DNA from: Pseudofrankia asymbiotica
GTDB taxonomy: Bacteria; Actinomycetota; Actinomycetes; Frankiales; Frankiaceae
DNA length: 6,655 bases
Assembly: GCF_001983105.1 (NCBI RefSeq)
Contig: NZ_MOMC01000002.1
Span: forward strand, 1 to 6,655
Direction: 5' to 3'
In this document: in pieces, positions 4,901 to 6,655 of the stretch
Numbering within the stretch: the stretch's first letter is position 1
Layout of the letters: the number at the start of each line of letters is the position of its first letter
Notes under the pieces: generated by a model
Seen by the model: the letters and a program-made list of their open reading frames with translations, nothing else
The model's database searches: none
Told to the model about the DNA's origin: nothing
Made by a program: the position numbers and the translations under genes

Positions 4901-6655
4901 CGACGTCCTCGACGCGCCGGACGCCGCCTTCATCTCCGCGGCGACGCCGGGGCGGGCGCTCGCCCGGCTGGCCGCCAGGACGTCACAACCGTTCCAGACC
5001 GCTTACGTCGGCGACATCTATCGGGGCCCGGCTGGCCAGGAGCCGCCCGGCGCCTGGCCCGGCGCGGCGCCCGGCACCCGGCCGGACGGCGGCGTCGACA
5101 CGGCGCCGCGGGTACCCGTCGAGGCCGCGGAGCTGACCTGGAACGGGCTCGGGCGCCCGCTGCCGTTCACCACCACGGTGGCGGGCGCGGGCACGCCGAC
5201 CGCCGACCTCGCCCCGACCGACCTCGACGTTCTCGTCGACGCGATCGCGGCGGCGGCCAGCGCCAGCGGCGACACCGGTCGGTCCAGCCCGTGGCTGCCG
5301 GCCCTCGGCACCCGGCTGCTGCTCGACGACCTCCTCGGGGACCTCGCGACCCGGCGGCCCGCCGCCGGGTCGGTGGCGCTGCCCGCGGTCCCGTACGCGC
5401 TCGAGGACCTGCCGGCGTGGCAGGCGCAGCGCCCGGTGCTGTGCGACCTGGGCTCCTTCGGCCACATGTTCGTGATCGGGGCGCCCCGCTCGGGCCGCTC
5501 CCAGCTGCTGCGCACCCTGACCGGCGCGCTCGCCGGCACGATGTCCAGCGCGGATGTCCACGTGTACGGCATCGACGCGGGTGGCGGCGCGCTCGCCGTG
5601 CTCGCCGAGCTGCCGCACTGCGGCGCCGTCGTGCCGGCCGGCGACAGCGAGCGGCTCGGGCGGCTGGCCGACCGGCTCGCCGCCGAGGTGAGCCGGCGTC
5701 AGACGCTGCTCGGCCAGCACTCCTGCGCCAGCCTGGACGAGCTGCGGGCGGCGCTGCCGGTGGACCAGCGGCCCGCGCACCTGATGGTGCTCATCGACGG
5801 CTGGGACTCGATCGCCGCCGCGCTCGCGGACCACGACGGCGGCAGGCTGTACGAGATCCTCCTGGCTCTGCTGCGGGAGGGCGCGGGTGTCGGGGTCCAC
5901 CTCGTGCTCACCTCCGAACGTGCCCTGCTCGCCGGCCGGGCCGCCGGCCTGAGCGACAACCGGTTGCTGCTGCGGATGACCGACCGGACCGACTACGCGA
6001 CGATCCACGTCCCGAGCCGCCGCATCCCTCCCGTCGTCCCGGCGGGGCGGGGCTGGCGCTCGCTGAACCAGGCGGAGACGCAGGTCGCCCTGCTCGCGGA
6101 CGACCCGTCGGGAAAGGCCCAGGCGGACGCGCTGCGCCGGATCGCCGAGCGGGCTCGCGTGGCCGACGCGCGCATCCCCGCCGCCCGCCGGCCGTTCCGG
6201 GTCGCCGCGCTGCCCGACTCGGCGGTCTTCGCGGACGTGTTCGGGCAGGTGCCGGCGGACGGGCGGCGGCCGCTGCGAGCCCTGCTCGGCCTCGGTGGCG
6301 ACGAGACCGGGCCGCTGCTGCTCGACTTCGGCGGCCGCGAACACAGCTTCCTCGTCGCTGGCCCGCCCGGGTCGGGACGCAGCAACGCCCTGGCGACCCT
6401 GGCCGTGTCGCTGCTCGCCGGCGGGACCGGGCTGGTCGTCGTGACACCGCGGGACTCCCCGCTGCGCCGTCTCGCCGCGCACGCGGACGTGCGGCTGGTC
6501 GCCGGCCCCGCGTTCACCGGAGACGACCTCACCGAGGCGCTGGCCGGCCTGGCGGCGGGCGGCGGGCGGCGGGTCGTGGTGCTCGTCGACGACATCGACC
6601 TGCTCGGGTTCAGCAGCCCGCTGGACGCCCCGCTGCGGGCGATCGTCGCCACCGG
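1965..6655 (+). CDS. EssC/EccC-like FtsK/SpoIIIE membrane ATPase, three ATPase domains (3' truncated)
   Basis: The frame has no stop to the window edge (1,563 codons seen); by comparison with the spacing in its first two ATPase domains, some 80-100 residues are missing. Order: ubiquitin-like domain (about 7-121, ending STVAEAGLVGGSRIGLG); degenerate FHA-like domain (137-196, resuming 314-345) split by a low-complexity insert; FNRPPR box (350-355); two-helix membrane hairpin (about 379-418); a D0-type region with LWERR (479-483), WEWVRWLPHA (579-588) and a Walker B-like VVVVLD ending at D649; then three ATPase domains. ATPase 1 has Walker A GTTGAGKS (805-812), DYKGG (837-841), Walker B with D915-E916 and LATQRP (947-952). 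ATPase 2 has GAPRSGRS (1172-1179) and D1278; ATPase 3 has GPPGSGRS (1466-1473) and D1542-D1543. In both, arginine replaces the Walker A lysine. Proteins built this way (EssC, EccC) are the ring-forming motors of type VII secretion and drive export of WXG100-type substrates across the inner membrane. That family placement is firm, but substrate and pathway here are inferred. A non-secretion FtsK-like role is the alternative. Confidence 0.93.
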   Translation, partial: MTGRPSTPTAVPVTVVLSAADGAAAAPRDLDMVLAVEPSTTVAALAAGITALADESAQPGAAAPGQAAAPSWDVLAGELANAGPPARPGVVSCHIDGRWHGSESTVAEAGLVGGSRIGLGVPAVEEPPPWRAADERVRWYEVHAVGGPHAGRIWPVGPGAHDIGSAAGCAIQLDGLPARGPVLHVGHTGESWLTWPARAPGPDEPDAPATGPRRPAGTNHPTTNHPAAARLAIPHPPAMHGTDEHRLAMTTDVRADERGAARRGNQSGDTPDAMAGIGVLTPERPDRADRAGIRASDGDADGPAAGAPAARRPWPPGVDLAVGDTLLRLVDPFEPDAAVTASVDIVGRDFNRPPRIVPPLLFGRQRFPTPPTPPTRRPIPVLMMLSPMLMGVAFVWFFHSVFFLVVVLMTPLMAMANWYTDRRGGRRRHRADSARYRARRASTERVLLDAVDAERLARIQALPDPALVVLTATGPGRRLWERRRSDPDHLVLRVGTIDQPSLVEVEDPAVDGYDREVRWIVPDMPVSVDLAGRGVIGLAGRSDARYGVARWLVAQAAVLQSPRDVRVEILTDASGRDRWEWVRWLPHARPGPADGPVGAAPYAFVGTDPETVAYRVAELTALVKARTKARGSSIGTVLFREPDVVVVLDGARRLRDLPGIVPLLTEGPSVRVFAICVDADERLLPEECTAVVRADPDGLTIRQSDAPEVRGVRPDIANTAWCERVARALCPLRDVTPDESGGLPDRVRLLDLLGLAGADQDEMARRLAAAWADAPASTRFPLGSGFDSGFVLDLVRDGPHALVAGTTGAGKSELLQTLVASLAARNHPDELGFVLIDYKGGSAFHSCARLPHTLGMVTDLDEALATRALESLAAELRRREETLAAVTAKDLTHYRSLRAADPALPALGRLVIVIDEFATLVREVPDFVPGLVSLAQRGRSLGVHLVLATQRPAGAVTTDIRANTNLRIALRVTDTTESSDVLDAPDAAFISAATPGRALARLAARTSQPFQTAYVGDIYRGPAGQEPPGAWPGAAPGTRPDGGVDTAPRVPVEAAELTWNGLGRPLPFTTTVAGAGTPTADLAPTDLDVLVDAIAAAASASGDTGRSSPWLPALGTRLLLDDLLGDLATRRPAAGSVALPAVPYALEDLPAWQAQRPVLCDLGSFGHMFVIGAPRSGRSQLLRTLTGALAGTMSSADVHVYGIDAGGGALAVLAELPHCGAVVPAGDSERLGRLADRLAAEVSRRQTLLGQHSCASLDELRAALPVDQRPAHLMVLIDGWDSIAAALADHDGGRLYEILLALLREGAGVGVHLVLTSERALLAGRAAGLSDNRLLLRMTDRTDYATIHVPSRRIPPVVPAGRGWRSLNQAETQVALLADDPSGKAQADALRRIAERARVADARIPAARRPFRVAALPDSAVFADVFGQVPADGRRPLRALLGLGGDETGPLLLDFGGREHSFLVAGPPGSGRSNALATLAVSLLAGGTGLVVVTPRDSPLRRLAAHADVRLVAGPAFTGDDLTEALAGLAAGGGRRVVVLVDDIDLLGFSSPLDAPLRAIVAT
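2615..2642 (+). repeat. Tandem 15-base repeat inside the FHA insert
   Basis: The 13-base string CACGAACCACCCG occurs at 2615-2627 and again at 2630-2642, a 15-base period. It encodes TNHPT followed by TNHPA within the low-complexity insert that splits the FHA-like domain of the ATPase. The period is a multiple of three, so the frame is kept. Confidence 0.85.
2820..2837 (+). repeat. Tandem 9-base repeat inside the FHA insert
   Basis: GATCGGGCG is repeated twice in direct succession (2820-2828, 2829-2837) and is followed by the related CATCCGGGCG. It encodes an RADRAG-type stretch in the same insert as the 15-base repeat. It is consistent with growth of the insert by slippage. Confidence 0.75.
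3066..3089 (+). repeat. Tandem 9-base Pro/Thr repeat before the membrane hairpin
   Basis: CCCACCCCG occurs at 3066-3074 and 3075-3083, followed by a partial copy CCCACC. It encodes PTPPTPPT, a short stiff linker between the FNRPPR box and the first membrane helix of the ATPase. Confidence 0.8.

Noticed and set aside
5478..5501. Walker A with arginine as a sign of pseudogene decay
   Set aside because: The frame is intact, codon use is unchanged, and the same lysine-to-arginine change is found in the third ATPase domain. A family trait is more likely than decay.
4983..6482. A 499-codon open frame on the reverse strand
   Set aside because: It is antisense to ATPase domains 2 and 3, is compositionally biased (R, G, P, Q, V) and has no recognisable domain.

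Overview
The window is about 6.7 kb of very GC-rich DNA with strong G/C preference at third codon positions, read entirely left to right. The codon use, the protein families and the absence of AT-rich spacers point to a high-GC actinomycete. A Frankia-like or related filamentous actinobacterium is my best guess, but this rests on style rather than a marker gene.

Layout. (1) Bases 1-107 hold the last 34 codons of a gene that starts outside the window; its end reads like the last strands of a fibronectin type III domain. (2) A 127-base gap (108-234) has no clear promoter or terminator and ends in a strong Shine-Dalgarno sequence (219-229). (3) Bases 235-1968 encode a membrane-anchored protein of about 577 residues. 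Its cytoplasmic part resembles the unnamed alpha/beta region found in large actinobacterial BTAD/LysM regulators, but it has no DNA-binding or LysM part and ends in a proline-rich tail. (4) From 1965, overlapping the previous gene by ATGA, a giant FtsK/SpoIIIE-type ATPase gene runs off the right edge (at least 1,563 residues). Its order is ubiquitin-like domain, degenerate FHA-like domain split by a repeat-rich insert, two-helix membrane hairpin, ATPase-like 'D0' region, then three ATPase domains. This is the EssC/EccC architecture of type VII secretion motors.

How they may work together. The ATGA overlap means the anchored protein and the ATPase are almost certainly co-translated, and they are probable partners in one membrane complex. 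Only the first ATPase domain keeps a full set of catalytic residues; the second and third have arginine in place of the Walker A lysine and probably act as binding or regulatory modules. No WXG100 substrate, EccB, EccD, EccE or mycosin gene is in the window, so it cannot be settled here whether this is a complete type VII system, a reduced variant or a different translocation machine. No RNA genes, mobile elements or CRISPR arrays were seen. The reverse strand has long open frames, but they look like GC-driven shadows.
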